From assembly GCA_913050305.1 (NCBI GenBank), contig CAJXAS010000077.1:1-8181 (forward strand): DNA of 8,181 nucleotides, in the 5' to 3' direction. This DNA is from an uncultured Polaribacter sp. (lineage in GTDB: Bacteria; Bacteroidota; Bacteroidia; Flavobacteriales; Flavobacteriaceae). The notes beneath the pieces are model-generated. The model saw only the letters and a program-made list of their open reading frames with translations, was not told where the DNA came from and ran no database searches. This document shows, piece by piece, positions 7,080-8,181 of the stretch (position 1 is the first letter of the stretch; every line of letters starts with the position of its first letter). Made by a program: the position numbers and the translations under genes.

Positions 7080-7870
7080 AATTTAGCTTTTAAAATTCTT
7101 AGATTTTCAGGGATGCACTTAGAAAGCAAATTTTGTAAAATAGCAGTGTCTTTATTTGTATAGATGATATGTTGCGGATTACTATGAGTATTGGCAATAT
7201 TATACTTGTTTAAAATTACTTGTGTCTGTTTAGCCACAGCTTCACCAGAATCTATTATTTGTATCTTTTCGCCAATTATTTTCTTTATTTGAGGAATTAA
7301 ATAAGGATAATGTGTACAACCTAACACAAGAGAATCTATATTATTAGCAATCATTGGTTTTAAATAGGAAGATAATAAAGAAGTCATTTCTTTAGAATTT
7401 AGTTTACCATCTTCAATTAATTCTACCAGTCCTTTTCCAGTAGTCTCTTTCACTTCAATATCTTTATTAATAATACTCGACGTTTTTTCAAACAAAGTAC
7501 TGTTAAGTGTCCCTTTTGTCGCTAAAATGGCAATTTTTTTAGTTTTAGTATTCAGTGCTGCAGGTTTTATCGCAGGTTCTATGCCAATAAAAGGAATGTT
7601 GTAATTACTTCTTAAGGAATCAATGGCATTAGTTGTAGCCGTATTACAGGCAACTACAATAATTTTACAGTTTTTTTGTAGTAGAAATTTTGTATTTTTT
7701 TCACACAATGCTATAATTTGTTCTTTAGACTTTTCGCCGTAAGGAGCGTTTTCACTGTCGGAAAGATAAATAGTATGTTCTTTTGGTAAGCGCGTTATTA
7801 CTTCTTTCCAAATAGAGGTTCCGCCCACACCAGAATCAAAAAAGCCAATAGGAGAATTAGTATGTACCAT
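7076..7870 (-). CDS. murI: Glutamate racemase
   Basis: MurI interconverts L- and D-glutamate in the cytosol, supplying D-Glu for peptidoglycan precursors (added by MurD). The 264-aa length is normal. All family motifs are present: GFFDSGVGG (9-17) with acidic Asp12 and Ser13, NAPYGEKS (41-48), VVACNTATT (72-80) with catalytic Cys75, GIEPAIKPA (96-104), LGCTHYPY (183-190) with catalytic Cys185 and His187, and DSGEAVAKQ (207-215). The ATG at 7870 gives the expected N-terminus a few residues before the first motif. It lies downstream of an ompH-family gene, the order usual in Bacteroidota, but a strong hairpin sits between them and ends only 8 bases before the start codon. The stop codon overlaps that of the convergent PorP/SprF-family gene. 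The protein appears intact. Confidence 0.97.
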   Translation of the reverse strand: MVHTNSPIGFFDSGVGGTSIWKEVITRLPKEHTIYLSDSENAPYGEKSKEQIIALCEKNTKFLLQKNCKIIVVACNTATTNAIDSLRSNYNIPFIGIEPAIKPAALNTKTKKIAILATKGTLNSTLFEKTSSIINKDIEVKETTGKGLVELIEDGKLNSKEMTSLLSSYLKPMIANNIDSLVLGCTHYPYLIPQIKKIIGEKIQIIDSGEAVAKQTQVILNKYNIANTHSNPQHIIYTNKDTAILQNLLSKCIPENLRILKAKF

Positions 7871-7878
7871 AGGTTGTA

Positions 7879-7920
7879 AAAATAAAGAAACCTACTTTAA
7901 AAAGTAGGTTTCTTTATTTT
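7879..7920 (-). terminator. Strong intrinsic terminator after the ompH-family gene (possibly bidirectional)
   Basis: Arms 7879-7898 and 7901-7920 are perfect 20-bp reverse complements around two bases; the stable core is CCTACTTT/AAAGTAGG. Read on the minus strand the core is followed by TTTCTTTATTTTT, a good U-rich tail, so it should end the ompH-family transcript. The plus-strand reading also has a T-rich tail, but no gene points into it from the left, since murI lies on the minus strand. The 20-bp arms count the A/T flanks; the effective stem is shorter. Confidence 0.85.
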
Positions 7921-7938
7921 ATTTATAAAAAGCACTAA

Positions 7939-8181
7939 TTATCTAGGCGCTTGTTGCTGTCTTGGCTTATCTGCTAATAAACCTAATTTAGCTTTTGCAG
8001 CGTCATATAAGTCTGTACCTTTTTTTATAATCAAAGATTTAGCATCAAATACATACAAAATTCCTTTTGCAGCAGCAATATTCTCTATAGCTACTTCAGC
8101 CTTCTTTACAATAGGCTCTAAATCCTGTGCTTGTCTTTTTTGCATTTCTTGGTAAGCAGCTTGTTGTGCTTGATCAAATCT
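7939..8181 (-). CDS. OmpH/Skp family periplasmic chaperone, C-terminal part (5' end outside window)
   Basis: Skp/OmpH proteins are trimeric periplasmic chaperones that escort unfolded outer-membrane proteins to the BAM machinery. Eighty codons are visible; the frame stays open through 8181, so the ATG at 8145 is internal (MQKRQAQ) and the true start lies beyond the window. The visible part begins as a Gln/Ala-rich coiled-coil helix (AQQAAYQEMQKRQAQ), continues through EPIVKKAEVAIENIAAAKG, and ends with the diagnostic strand and helix ILYVFDAKSLIIKKGTDLYD followed by AKAKLGL and a short basic, Gln-rich tail. In Bacteroidota such genes often come in tandem after bamA and before murI, which fits this position. 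Reading ends at a terminator 19 bases past the stop codon. Confidence 0.92.
   Translation of the reverse strand, partial: RFDQAQQAAYQEMQKRQAQDLEPIVKKAEVAIENIAAAKGILYVFDAKSLIIKKGTDLYDAAKAKLGLLADKPRQQQAPR

Overview
The window looks like a chromosome segment of a member of the Bacteroidota, most likely a marine-type Flavobacteriaceae. The evidence is the strongly AT-rich DNA, the absence of Shine-Dalgarno sequences, two exact TAnnTTTG promoter -7 boxes, a secreted protein with a type IX secretion system (T9SS) type A C-terminal sorting domain, a PorP/SprF-family outer-membrane protein, and the ompH-murI order that is common in this group. No RNA gene, insertion sequence, integrase, CRISPR array or origin was seen.

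Left part (1-1295). A minus-strand flavin-binding pyridoxamine 5'-phosphate oxidase-like gene (260-802) uses a TTG start and is followed by a perfect 15-bp hairpin (167-208). A 493-base non-coding gap (803-1295) separates it from the next gene and carries a 13-bp direct repeat and a -7 box.

Middle part (1296-7079). Three plus-strand genes with envelope signals lie in a row, separated by gaps of 230 and 241 bases: (i) a 999-aa secreted BNR/VPS10-type beta-propeller interrupted by a MAM-like jelly-roll and ending in a T9SS sorting domain; (ii) a 441-aa protein with a signal peptide, Kelch-like periplasmic propeller, one transmembrane helix and a small basic cytoplasmic domain that could be a winged helix; (iii) a 328-aa PorP/SprF-family protein. 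SprF-like proteins are known partners of T9SS cargo, so the three could form a surface-protein module: cargo, membrane sensor/regulator and secretion accessory. That functional link is inferred from context. The middle gene is visibly more AT-rich than its neighbours and is the least familiar element here.

Right part (7076-8181). The minus strand carries housekeeping envelope genes: the C-terminal end of an OmpH/Skp-family periplasmic chaperone (running off the window), a strong intrinsic terminator (7879-7920), and murI (glutamate racemase), which starts 8 bases beyond the terminator stem. murI converges on the PorP/SprF gene and the two stop codons overlap inside one TTAA.
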